Positions 33,422-44,951 of a stretch of 64,000 nt of DNA are shown piece by piece; positions within the stretch are counted from its first letter, which is position 1, and the number at the start of each line of letters is the position of its first letter. Below the pieces are notes generated by a model. The model had not been told where the DNA came from. It saw only the letters and a list, made by a program, of their open reading frames with translations, and made no database searches. Source of the stretch: Annona cherimola (Eukaryota > Streptophyta > Magnoliopsida > Magnoliales > Annonaceae); assembly GCA_030490835.1 (NCBI GenBank), contig CM059975.1, positions 4,181,579-4,245,578 on the forward strand, written 5' to 3'. The position numbers and the translations under genes are program-made.

Positions 33422-34414
33422 TCTAGCAAATCTCGATTTATCTTCTTTCTTCCTCTGTTTTCCGGTTTTCTTTCTCTCCCTGCGTCTGGTTGCTTTTCTT
33501 CTCTCCCTGGCTTTCTGAGCGCTGTGGGGAAGATAAAAATAACGGGAAGAGCAACCACTCGAATCCAGGTTCGTTGAACCTGGACGCATTTCGAGTTAGG
33601 GCCGGTCTTCTGGTCTTCGTACACTTGTCAAATCCTCATTCGTCAGAACTACTCGTGTCGTTCAGCGCATACGTAATCGTCCCGACAAGTGGAGCAGATG
33701 AACTCTGGCGTCCTCGTACGGGAAGCAGGGCAATTTTCCTACCTCGTTTTTTTTTATTAATAATGATTTTCTTTTAACCATGAATAATAATGATAATAAT
33801 AATAATACAACAACAGTGATTTTCTTTATCCATTTCTTTATTAAATTTTTTATTACTTGGGTTTCAAGCGTCGCAATGCCTTGAACAAGATCATAAATTA
33901 TGGGGGATCGTATTGTAATTATCTGACGAGCATCGTAAAATAAAATGATTTTCAAGATGCCAAATTCATGGATTGATCATAAAACTCTCAGATGGTGGTA
34001 TGCTGACTCGTGGACGGTTCAGATCATCCGTGTTGGATGATCAGGTGATGGAAGGAAGACTCGTCGCGTCATCTCCACCGTTTCAAAAGGCTGAGGAGTC
34101 GGACGTAGGCAATCGGGTGCGTCGGCTGGGAATCTTTACGCACGAGGCTGTCGACGGCAGTCAAATTTTAAAAAATCATTTTAAAAGTAGAAGTCGATGG
34201 AGACGTGGAAGGTGCCATGCACGCGACCCTGTGAGTAGTGGAGAAGGAACGTCGGCGCCACCATTTTAGATCATTTCTTGGACCCTCCTTCATGCCCTCA
34301 TCGTAATAAATTAGAGGGATACATTGGTTAAGAGGTTAATTTCTATATATCTCATCAAACTAGAGTAAATTAATGAAAAATATTTCCCTTCACAGAGTAA
34401 AAGTATAAATATAC
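33422..34414. other. APS reductase promoter side, GC-richer block
   Basis: 33422-33640 is probably leader and proximal promoter of APR on the minus strand. 33960-34270 is a GC-richer block in AT-rich surroundings; its ORFs have no recognisable domain. Confidence 0.35.
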
Positions 34415-34424
34415 TACACTGTAA

Positions 34425-34642
34425 CGCCACAGCGTCCAAGGCGATGTGGTAACCATCTAAGGCATATTGGTGGGCCGGGTTCAAATTATCCTATCCACCA
34501 GTATGATAGGTGTTCTTTTACAAGATTAGTCTTCTCATAATTGAAATTTTATAATTTTCTTTTGTTGTAGAGGTTTATAATTTTTCCTCATAGTGAAAGT
34601 TTAAAAAAAATTTCCCTCTACGGTGTAAGATGTTGGATATGA
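34425..34642 (+). mobile_element. Possible tRNA-derived SINE
   Basis: AAGGCGATGTGGTAACC resembles box A, and CGGGTTCAAATTATCC resembles box B at normal spacing. TACACTGTAA at 34415-34424 and TACACTATAA beyond the 3' side may be a target duplication, but longer similarity around these sites makes this ambiguous. Confidence 0.35.
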
Positions 34643-34804
34643 TACACTATAATATTTAAATATCATGATGTTTATAAAATATCAAAAAGTAAATTCATAA
34701 AAAAAATTAATATTAACAATTATATCAAAAGTAAATTAATAAAAATAATATTAACAATTATATCAATTGAAGTTATGTTTAGCCGATATCTTTTTAAAAA
34801 TATA

Positions 34805-35093
34805 AGGTGTTTTTGGAAATTGATAGAATTTTTGAAAAAAATTTGTTGTAAAAGTTTTTAAAATAGAATAAAATATTGTGATATAATAAGAGTAATAATA
34901 AAAAGTTAAAATAATAAAGTTAAAATAAATAAGTTTGTTGTATAAGTAATTATGTAGAAATAATCAAAAAGTAGATTAGTTGTATAAGAAAGCATGAAAA
35001 ATAACTATTATAAAAATTAATTAAAAATATAATAATTATGTTTTATATTGCAAAGTTTTGGATGTCAACTTCTCTCTATTCTCAAACACACCC
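34805..35093. mobile_element. Tourist-like MITE copy
   Basis: Begins GGTGTTTTTGGAAATTGATA and ends CTCAAACACACCC. Internal motifs (GTAGAAATAATCAAAAAGTA, AATAAGTTTGTTGTATAAGT) match the family, but the copy is diverged and slightly longer. Confidence 0.5.
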
Positions 35094-36675
35094 ATATAAA
35101 AATATGCATAAACAAAATACTTAATGTAGCAACTAAAATTTTAGATTATCATCAAACTGCATAAAATCATTTAGGATAAATATTTTAGATGATTTACATG
35201 TTGAATTAAGGTTTTATAAACCCTTATAATAAACAAGTAATTTTTAATGATTTTAAGATCACTTTTAATAATGATGTAACCTATGCATTTGTAATTATTT
35301 CTATTAACTAAATACAGGATGCTGAAATCAAGGACTGAATTAGATTCAACAAAATTACGGACATAGGGCAAAACGAAACTATACCAATTCACTTTGGTGT
35401 GATGGAATTTTCAAAATTAATACATATATATGTTTTAAGTATTTGGATGATACACGCTGTACATTTTGGAATATTTTAAATCAGCCTTGGTAAACATTAT
35501 AGACTAATGCAAAGTAATGAAGCACGAAAAATGAATTTTATATAAAAAATCTACTTATCAAATTTTATAAGATCATATATATCTTTGAATTTTAAAATCC
35601 AGACTACTAATTAATTAGCTCGTCAAATGATAAGATCCATTTTGTAGTATTTTAAGATTTAGAGAGATTAATATAATAGAAATATTCAAAATAATTTGAT
35701 ATCCACAATTATGAAAATTTACAAATCCTATTTTGCAAATATCCCAAAAATGCCAGTAAGATTTGTTATGATGCAAAGTGACAAGGAAAGGAGAGAGATG
35801 CTGATTCGCATGTTTTTTCAAGAACACGAGAAAATGTCTAATCGGGAATCCACTAATAAATATTTGTAAATTTTAATTTATTTAACATAGTTTATGTTAT
35901 TTTATATAGTGAAAAACAATCGCACACTATTCTCATCACGTCCTCGCTGCGATGACTTTCGGACGGGGATTTATGATAAGGTTCGCATTTGCTTGCTTGA
36001 TATGCTTAGCGTCGAAATTGGCAGCCTTTCACGCCAAAATAAAAATCACGTCAGGGTTGAATTTAGTGTGTTAATGATAGAAACATGACAAAAAAAAATT
36101 ACATTAAAAGAATTTTTAGCATCCATCATAATAAGCTGCACTTTTCATAACAATAATATTAGAGATTGAGAATAGATTTAGAGATCAAGAGTTTAACTTC
36201 CGAAACAAGAGACTTACAGACCAAATTAAAATTACTGATAGGTGAGTGATGTCATCTAATCAAAGATGAAGTGGTTAATTAAGAGGTCAGAATAAAATTA
36301 TTGACAGGTAAGTAGAGTCATCCAATAAAAGTTGAAGGGGCGAACTTGTAGTTTGCATTAAAATTACTAGTAGGCGAGTAAAGTCATCTCAAAGATGAGA
36401 AAGAATTACCGCTGAGCAAGTATCACTAAAGTAAGGTGCTACTAAGGAAAAATCTATCATTGGGCCAATATCACTAGAATAGGTTGTCTGTGAACATCGA
36501 CCTTCAAAAGAGGTTGTATTAACAGAACTATAATAAAAAAATAATAATTATAGTTAAAGAATTTTCAGTGTCCATTTTGGACTTGTGGTTAACTTACCTA
36601 AAAAGGGTGTTGTGGACGTCGACCCTCGAATGAGGGTATACTGATGCAACTAATGTCTAAAAAAAATTACATCAA
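35094..36675. other. Spacer with short repeats
   Basis: No gene recognised. Contains a 66-bp-period repeat from 36225 and one half of a diverged direct repeat: 36019-36080 resembles 37070-37130 (both TTGGCAGC...TTTCACG.CAAAATAAA). Confidence 0.4.
36225..36422. repeat. Three diverged 66-bp tandem units
   Basis: Units start at 36225, 36291 and 36357, exactly 66 bases apart, each with ATTAAAATTACT(G/A)ATAGG-like and GAGT.A.GTCATC motifs. Units have drifted by substitutions and small gaps, so the array is old. Function unknown. Confidence 0.65.
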
Positions 36676-36951
36676 AGGTGTGTTTGTTAATCATCAACAA
36701 GTGTCAAGCTTAAACTTTTTATTATTTACAACTACTGTATTTTTTAATTATTTATTTATATTTTTCTATACAACTATTATATTTTAATTATTTATACATA
36801 ACTCTTATACAATTAACATATCTATTTTAACTTTAATCTTTTTACTCTTTGTCACTACTTCTATCATATCACATAATTTTCTTTCATTTTTACAACTTTT
36901 ACACAAAAAAAATTTTGTATAAAAGTTTTATCACTTCCTAAACATACCCAA
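36676..36951. mobile_element. Tourist-like MITE copy
   Basis: Begins GGTGTGTTTGTTAATC and ends CTAAACATACCC. Contains TTTCTATACAACTA, TCTATTTTAACTTTA and TTCTATCATATCACAT-type motifs of the family. Confidence 0.5.
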
Positions 36952-37677
36952 AAAGAATTTTTAATGTTAGAAACAATTAACTCTTAACTTCTGGTATAAG
37001 TTATGATTTAAGATAAGATCAATATATTTGTCAAAAAAAAAGATAAGATCAATATATATAAATATATAATTGGCAGCACTTTCACGTCAAAATAAAGTGC
37101 ACGACACTTGTGTTGAATTTATTGTGTTAAGACACAAGATAAGATCCATTTACGTATATCTGCTCCGTGATTGACCATGACTGGCAAAGTTGCAATTCAT
37201 TTTATGCTTTCCAAGCAACTGCGAAATTCCATCAAATACATGCAGCGTAATTTTAATGCAAGTGGAAGATATATATACAGAAAACTATTCAGTGAATAAG
37301 TTGAAAAAAATGCGCCCTTAATGTGTGTAGAACTGTAGATTAGGTTTGGTTCAACCCAAATACAACAATCCTATCTCCACTCTTTTTTCAATATATATAT
37401 ATATATAAAGAATTAGCTACAAATGAGTGTAAAAAGGGTTGATTTCCAAGTGAGAGACAGGTCGGGTTTGAGAAACGCTCTCCTAATCTAGTTTATAATA
37501 GGGTAGGGTTACATATTTTGATAAGAAAAATAGATTGCATAATCTTTAATCTAATTTTGAAAGCGATTGGGTGCTAATTGGTTGAGTAGAAGTTAAGACT
37601 AATAAAAACCGGTATCTCATAAACATCTTGAAAGTAAATGGGGTTGGAATTTTTAAAAATAATGTTAGGAAACCAAG

Positions 37678-37935
37678 GGCATGTTTGGCAACAAAAAATA
37701 AATGTAAACTAAAACTTTTTGCTTTCTATAATTAATTTTTTACATTTTTCTATATAACTACTCTATTTTTTAATCATTTTTACATAATCATTCATACAAC
37801 TTAGTTATTTATCATAACTTTATTTTTTTTACTTATCATTATTACTAATATTATTTTTTTAAAATTCAAAAATTTTTACTCAAAAAACTTTTCATCTAAA
37901 AATTTTACTACTTTATAAACATATATAAACATACC
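37678..37935. mobile_element. Tourist-like MITE copy, degraded
   Basis: Begins GGGCATGTTTGGCAAC and ends near AAACATATATAAACATACC. Internal TTTTTCTATATAACTACTC and ATCATAACTTTATT motifs belong to the family. Confidence 0.45.
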
Positions 37936-40362
37936 TTGATTAATTTCTAGACAATAAGCAGTTTACATACCATGAGTTCAGTTTTTGGAAGAGTTATGTA
38001 TACATATTCTCTTCTTCTTTTTATAATTACAGCAAGAAACACGCTAATTTCTCGTGTGTAAGCCAGTCGGCAAAAAGATGGGCTGGAATCTCCCAATCGT
38101 TTCAAAGCGTTTGAGTTTTCTCGAGAGCCACTCGCATGACGACGATCACGATTCCTGTCGGGCGCTGATGAACAGAATATATCTCCCCATTTCTTCTTGG
38201 ATGTGACCTTCACCGTTGTTTCAGGTTCTGGAAGAGCCGTCCCCGGAAATAGGTCTGCATCAGTTCGAATGCCGCCGAAAAGTAGTGTGGCCCACGCATC
38301 CTTCTCCGGTCACACGCCCCCAATAATGTCTTATAAGCCAATCGATCTGCGCAGAGGCCGTGTGGGCAGCAGTCGTCTCCACCCTCGCCAAAAATCAAAT
38401 GTGTGGACTGGTGCATATATAGCATGGATTGAAAGACCGGAGAAAAGAGAAATAAACCAAGCTTGACATGCGTCCATCTCTGTGATTCTCAGGACGCTAT
38501 GACAAGGTGATTCCAATTTCCAGCCGTTAGAGACTTTAGCTTACGAACAAAATATTGATGTGGACTTTTTATTCATTGCGAACCATCGGAATGCCTGTGG
38601 ACAGCACTGCACTTGCAAGTTGTAACCCAAAAAAATGTACCCGAATATTTGACATGGAAATTGGAATATCTCATTCCCACCAAGTTGCACGCCCGGCTTG
38701 ATCTTTTAAGAATTGTCGGCAATTTTTTAAATTCTAACCTAGCCACTGGCTCAGGGGCAACCTTTTCACACCCCCATGCGAGTTCCACCTGTGTTGTCCA
38801 CCAATTATAAATTTATTTGTAAAAATTCATGAACTTATACTTGTAACAATCGAACAGAAAAATGAGATGTTTTATGTAACCAACGAAAAAAAGAGTCACC
38901 GGTTTTTTCATGTGCCACGCCACCTTGTCTAGGGCACCAGGAAGGCAATATGAGCCTAACTTATATACAATTCATAAAACTTTGGCCGTAGCTTCACATA
39001 TGTAACTATATAAACCCACATGATTATATACACTAAGAAGTATTTTAAGTTAAAATATAATATTTTTATTTTATTTTTATTTTTATTTTATTTTTTCTTC
39101 GTAAACATGTTTTTGTAAGTGCAATTTAATCATATATCAAGTTTCATCATTACAGAATATTTTTACTTTTTATTTTTTAAAAAATCATCAATTTTAAGAG
39201 CATTTAAGTCATTTTTACCCCTTAAGAAGTTAATTTTTAAAATATATCTAATTGTAAAAATAAATGAATATTGTATTTTAAACTAAATACATCATGATAT
39301 ATTAATCACAATCCCTTCATAAAATCTGCGATAACTGTTACAGTAACATCATTTGAAAAAGTTAAATTTCTGTTGACCTCTTTAACCATCAATGCGTGAT
39401 TTTCTACGTCATGAATATGTTCACAATCACACATGATTTTTTATATTTACACATAACAAGAGATACAGAGACCTTGTTCATTTTACTATCTTTTTTGATT
39501 TTTTTTTTTCCTTATTCATTTTACTTGGGCATGCGGCCTTATTCATTTTACTTCGGCATGCGGTCATTTTGCGTGCGACATTTCGGGCATCGGTTTGCGC
39601 ACGAAAACTTGTCTCTGGTAAGCCATTGCAGGGGCATCGCCTCCGAATCCAAAGTTGACTGGATAGATAATTGGGTCTCCAGCTGGGTTCAACAGGCGGA
39701 TCAATGGCCCAGAAAATGGCCAATAGCTCGTTGGTACTTGCTGAATTCCTTCTGGTGGGACGCGAAGGGCCCAACCCTACCCGCTTTTGACTTCTGTCAG
39801 ACTCAGCCGGTTGGGGAGGAGAAAAATTTTTGTTGGATGATACATCAAATTTTATGTTTTTCCAAATAAAAAAATTATGTTTTTCGAAATATATTTTTCC
39901 GAAAATAAAAAAATGGAGATTTTCCTTGAGCCTGTGCATGAAAATTTCTCATTTTTTATTTTTGGAAGTACATATATATATTGGAACTATAAAATTTAGT
40001 ACATGAATAAATTTTGTTTGGGCCTATATAACTTTGAAAAACCAAACAAATAAGAAAAAAGGTATCTTATACGTTAATTTTTTATTAGTATATATATACG
40101 TTATAGGTGCCTTATACGTTGTTTTTTAAATTAGTATATTTACACACTATGACATTTGATATTATAATCAAACACATACGACCCTCGTACAGCAGAGAGA
40201 TTTTTCTATAAATGCCTCCGTATTAGAGAGAAATATGCAAACACCCCCACCCAAGGGGAACTAATAAACACCCCATGGCTATGAAGACTGAGCTTCAAAT
40301 ACCTGTCCACTAACCACTGGCATATCTGCAGAGTTCGGACATAACAATAGGCCTAATAATGA
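37936..40362. other. Spacer with GC-richer islands, no gene recognised
   Basis: 38100-38815 and about 39560-39830 are GC-richer than their surroundings and give ORFs of 70-150 codons on both strands, but none has a domain or splice pattern that I can support. A 27-bp tandem duplication lies at 39511-39564. 39050-39260 is AT-rich. Confidence 0.35.
39511..39564. repeat. 27-bp tandem duplication
   Basis: CTTATTCATTTTACTTGGGC... at 39511-39537 is repeated with two changes at 39538-39564. Confidence 0.75.
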
Positions 40363-40677
40363 ATTCTGATCCAATGTTCCCAGGAGCACTGAGTCTTAAT
40401 GCTCCTAAGCGCATATACTTATTTTTTTCTGAAATTTTTTTTACACAAATGTTAATCTAAGTGTATTTAACATATGTATCAATTTTTACTATTTTTGGAG
40501 TTTTTTGGATATTTATTTTGGATTTTTTAAAAATCTGAAATAAATATCTAAAAATATCAAAAAATGGTAAAAATTAATACATATGTTAAATACACTTATA
40601 TTAACAAGTTCATAAAAAAATTTAAAAAAAAAATAAAAAAAAGGTGTATGCGCCTGGGGGAGCATTGGATCAGAATC
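40363..40677. mobile_element. Foldback MITE
   Basis: The ends ATTCTGATCCAATG and CATTGGATCAGAAT are inverted repeats, and the arms (GTTAATCTAAGTGTATTTAA and its approximate complement) meet near 40530. The left end has an extra imperfect palindrome (CCCAGGAGCACTGAGTCTTA onward), like that of the copy at 24192. Confidence 0.65.
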
Positions 40678-40849
40678 CTGTGATAATGTACTTATGCATT
40701 GTTAAACCACAGTATAGGAATACACATAGTAGCTGTGTCTTATATACAAAGTACAGATATAATGTAAAATTTTCACTATGCATATAATTGCTGATAAACC
40801 ACTATATACATTGTTAAAAATTTGCAAATTTACAAAATCCAGAGGGTTA

Positions 40850-41089
40850 CTATACAAAAAGACCATCTGGAATCGCTCTTTTCCCATACTCAGTGCTCCA
40901 GCATCCAGGGACCTTTGCCCCAGCCGGGTGACAAGAATCGCCAGTTGTAAAGCGAAGAAAATCACGGGACTCAGTTGGCACTCCTGAACATGAATATTGG
41001 ATGAATAAACTATAGGACCCACGACTCACCATCCCAATATCTTTGTCTGAAGTTGGGGTTTGTTGTACATTGAAATAGTTCATGTGTAC
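40850..41089 (-). pseudogene. Orphan terminal exon, unknown protein
   Basis: After a pyrimidine-poor but valid acceptor (TTTCACAG) the minus strand stays open for 79 residues to a TAG, with gene-like composition and segments such as DKDIGMVSRGSYSLFIQYSC, LRFTTGDSCHPAGAKVPGCW and EYGKRAIPDGLFV. Four Cys are present. I do not recognise the family. An internal ATG at 41083 would allow a 77-aa single-exon protein. No matching upstream exons are seen within 3 kb on this strand, so it may be a leftover 3' exon. Confidence 0.4.
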
Positions 41090-42389
41090 CTGTGAAATAT
41101 GAGCTTGAAATGAGTCCGAAGTCTAAACCCGACAACCAAAAAAAAAAAAAAAAAAAAAAACAGAAATGATGACCGCAATGCTAGCCAAATTCCACCAAGA
41201 GGCAAGGCCTGTCTTGTGTTATTGCTACTGCTATTATCCGTATGTATTTGGATTTGATGGATGACAATAGGAAAGAAAATAAAAACCAAACACACCCAAA
41301 ATAGAAAAGAAATTAAAGAATCAATGACATTTATTGTTAAGAAAAAAAGAGGATAAAAAGTAATTTTCATACTATAATCATGCTCAACAGTTTTGGCTTA
41401 TCTTGGATGTTTTTGAGTGCTGATAAATCTTCATTTCACAGCCACGGATGTGACTTTGAAAGGAAAGCAGGCTCACGAGTATGTAAAATTAGAACTTATT
41501 GGGTAATTGATATTTTTATGGGATGGTGGAATGGGGTGGAAAGTGGAAAATGAAATCTTTTAAAAATTATGTGATTGATAAAAGATGATAAGAGTAAAGT
41601 TGGATTGGTTTGATTGAAATAGTCAATAGAAAAAATAATTGAAATGTAAAGGTAAAATTTAAAAAAATATGATTATTATTGGAATAAATGATTGCCTAAT
41701 AAAATGTGCCTCATCCCATGCAGTGGTTTCCCACACTTGTAAGGTGTGTCTAGACAGTGACATCTATGACCTAAAAAGGAAAATGTAAAATTAATAATGA
41801 AATTAGCCCTAATATCAATATAAGGGACTTTTTATAAAAGAGAGCATAGAATTTAATTTTGCAAAATTATAGGGTAAAACCGCTCCAATTAATTGAAAAT
41901 CAAAACTTAAGATTAACATAAAATACGTTTAATACGATAGGCTTATCGTCACAGCGGAGCACGCACCCAGAACAAATTTCCGTGACCCTTGCCCGGCGAA
42001 TGGTTCGTGGCTTCCTTCTTTGCTTGGGCTTCCTCCATGTTGCGAATGAAAAGGCCGCTGGCAATCGAAGCAGGAAGTCCACAGAAAAAGACATGGTACT
42101 TTCCATCGTCGAGTGCTTCTGCTTCATAGTTATAATAAATAGCCTATAAATATGAAAACTCAGTGGCTCATAATTCATTTGGCAGGTGCGAGTTTTTAAT
42201 CGCACGGTCTTTGGTGCTACGCATGTGATCGCTGACATCTCTCTTGAACCGGCAATTTTGTCGTAATTTCTGCTGTAGAACCTGTAAATCTGTCACGTGA
42301 CATGGTACACCTATATTATTTGGTTCGACTGTAGCAGCTGAATAATAGAACCCATTTTGGAGCCCTTGGCGTCTGCAAAAGTCCCACTA
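41090..42389. other. Spacer, no gene recognised
   Basis: A 19-base A run ends near 41160. 41510-41730 looks like another small AT-rich MITE. A minus-strand ORF at 41900-42238 is Arg-rich at its end and has no recognised domain. Confidence 0.35.
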
Positions 42390-42660
42390 GGAAAAAAAAA
42401 TTTCAAGTGATAAAATTTTTTGAAGAAAAATTTTTGGAATAAAAGTTTTTAAAACGAAAAAAAGATATAATATAATAGAAATGATGATGATGAGTAAAAA
42501 TGAATAAATTTAAAATAATAAATTAATTATATGAATAATTGTGTAAAAATAATTAAAAATTAAGACAACTATCTAGTAGAATACTAAGAAATAGTTAAAA
42601 AAAAAGTATAGTTGTTGAGAGTGAAATGTTTTAAATTAAAAAAATTTTGTTTAAAAGATT
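42390..42660. mobile_element. Tourist-like MITE copy, degraded
   Basis: Internal motifs GATGATGATGAGTAAAAATG, ATTGTGTAAAAATAATTAAA and GTTGAGAGTGAAATGTTTTA follow the family in order; the terminal GGGTGTG ends are not preserved. Confidence 0.4.
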
Positions 42661-44042
42661 TTATATATACACATACAACTTTTGATATAATTTACATCTC
42701 AATTATCTAAGCAACTATAATTTTTAATTGTTATCTTTATAATTTCAAAATTTTTTGCCCAGACTGGCAAAAGTAAATTATTAATTACTTGAGAAGAAAG
42801 ATTACATTGTTTATATTATAAAGGAAAAACTAGCTAAATAATTATTAAATTACAAAAAACTTTGATAGTTTAAAATTTTTAATAAATACATAAGTCTTAC
42901 CTAGATCTTCTTCTCCATAAAATTTGACAAAATTTGCAATTTGTTTGATTTTTTTTTATTTTGATTCTTGAATACGCGGATGGCTAGGATTTTGTTTAGC
43001 ATCTCGCTAAACGGACCTAAATATATATTTTTGCAGTTTCTTTTATTATATTATCAATAGTAATCATCTTAACAAGGGTAAAATATTTTGAGTTTATAAA
43101 TAATTATTTATGCACGTATAATTTGAAATTGATGATATACTTTTTAAATTTATAAAATATAGTTTGAAATATGGTCTATGGGTCCATTCGTTAATGTGGG
43201 TAAAAAGTAAAATAGAGGAAGTGAAAAAGAAAATATTTTTAAAAACTACAAAATGTTATAATATAATAAGGATAATGTGTAAATAAATAAGATAGTTATA
43301 TGAATTGGAATATAACGATAAAAATGAAAAAATTATGATAATTAAATAGATAAAATATCAAATTATTTCTTTAAAAGTGCATAATGAGAGTGAAAAACCT
43401 CATTAATGTACAAATGCTTCATTTATATTTTTTATTATGTCATTTATGATAATTACCTTAAAAAGAGTAAAATATTTTAAGTTTATAAATAGTTGTTTAA
43501 TCTACTTGTACATTTGTTAATGTTAAGTGAGGAAAGGGATACTTTTTTATGTATTTTTAATCATTTTACACAAAGGTTTTTTTTTCCAAATATACCAACT
43601 AAGATTGACCTTAGTGCCAACTATATTCACTATATTTGATCGTAATTTCAAATATACTCACTATGTTTGCACTTAATCATAAAGATATTTATTATGTGAG
43701 TTAACACCTTTAAAAAATATAAAAAACTATTAATATGTCCTTTAAATTTAAGATAAAATTGAAAAAATTGAATATCGTAACCTAATTGCACGCGAGTTTT
43801 AAATTTAAAAGCTCTAATTTCATTTTTTTATTTCATTTTATCATTTATTATTTTACAATATGGGTATTTTATGTATTTACAAAAATTTAAGTATCAAATT
43901 TTGTGCTGAATGAACATTTTAGGATTAAATGCAAACGTAGTCAAATATAATTGATATATTTGAAAAAAGTCATTTTATTTATTTTAACTATTCTGTTTAA
44001 TTCTAACATTATTATATCACACCACTTATGTAATTTTCCAAT
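42661..44042. other. AT-rich spacer
   Basis: Very AT-rich; a degraded Tourist-like copy may lie at 43190-43400. No coding signal. Confidence 0.4.
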
Positions 44043-44315
44043 GGTGTGTTTGAGAAGTGGTAAAACTGTCGATGGAAAATTTTTAGTATAATTTTTTTTG
44101 AATTGTTAGAAAACAATATTATATTATAGGAATAATGATGAAAAGTAAAAAGAATAAAATTAATATATATATAAGTTGGTTATATGAGTGGATATATATA
44201 AATAATTGAAAAATATGATAGTTGTATAAAAAGGTGTAAAAAGAAATTAAAAAATAGAATAATTGTTTAGATTGAAAATTTTTAGTTAGAAAATTTTTTA
44301 TTTGCCAAATACCCC
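44043..44315. mobile_element. Tourist-like MITE copy
   Basis: Begins GGTGTGTTTGAGAAGTGG and ends TTTGCCAAATACCCC. Contains AATAATGATGAAAAGTAAAA and TAGTTGTATAAAAAGGTG motifs of the family. Confidence 0.55.
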
Positions 44316-44951
44316 TCAAAATTTTTTAAAATTTTGCCATCTCGATTTTCGACTTTACAATCTCAAAAGCGCCCGTAATTTGAAGTTGATTAGACGATCT
44401 TCATGCTTTTAGATTTTGAGCGAAACTTAATAAGACTATTTTCAAATTCCAACCCAGATTTGACCTGGATTCTCATATGAAGTACCACTCCAACCCAACA
44501 CAGCTCCCAACTTATTGAACTAAGGTTGTGACTGAGGTTTCAGAAAAAGTTGGACTAGGGAGTGGGCCGAGTGACCCGAGTTGCGCCCATGGTCTGAAAA
44601 GGTTGCCTTCAGGATTTTTCCCGTTTTACTTCAGTCCCGTCCGTGTGACATCTTGCACGTGCGAAGGAGGATGGCCCACTAGCTTTTTGGACAGAAAGTC
44701 GGTCCACTTCCATGCGCTTCCGCTCGCGCTCTCCTTGCCTCCCCCATTCTTCTCCTTCACTCATTCGCCTTCTTCCGTCCAGACATCCACCTACATCACC
44801 AAAGCTCAAAATAAAAATATAAAATAAGTACAATCAAACAATAACAAAGCCAATCCCACATTTTGAGGAAAACCATACAAGATAATGCAAGAATCTGTAG
44901 CAAAGGATCTCCAAGGACGCCGCCACAACACTCGCCTTCTGTTCTTCTTCT
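44316..44951 (+). other. Promoter and leader of glucanase gene
   Basis: Spacer upstream of the glucanase start. From about 44690 it turns pyrimidine-rich (CTCCTTGCCTCCCCCATTC), as in many plant leaders. No specific site is claimed. Confidence 0.35.
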
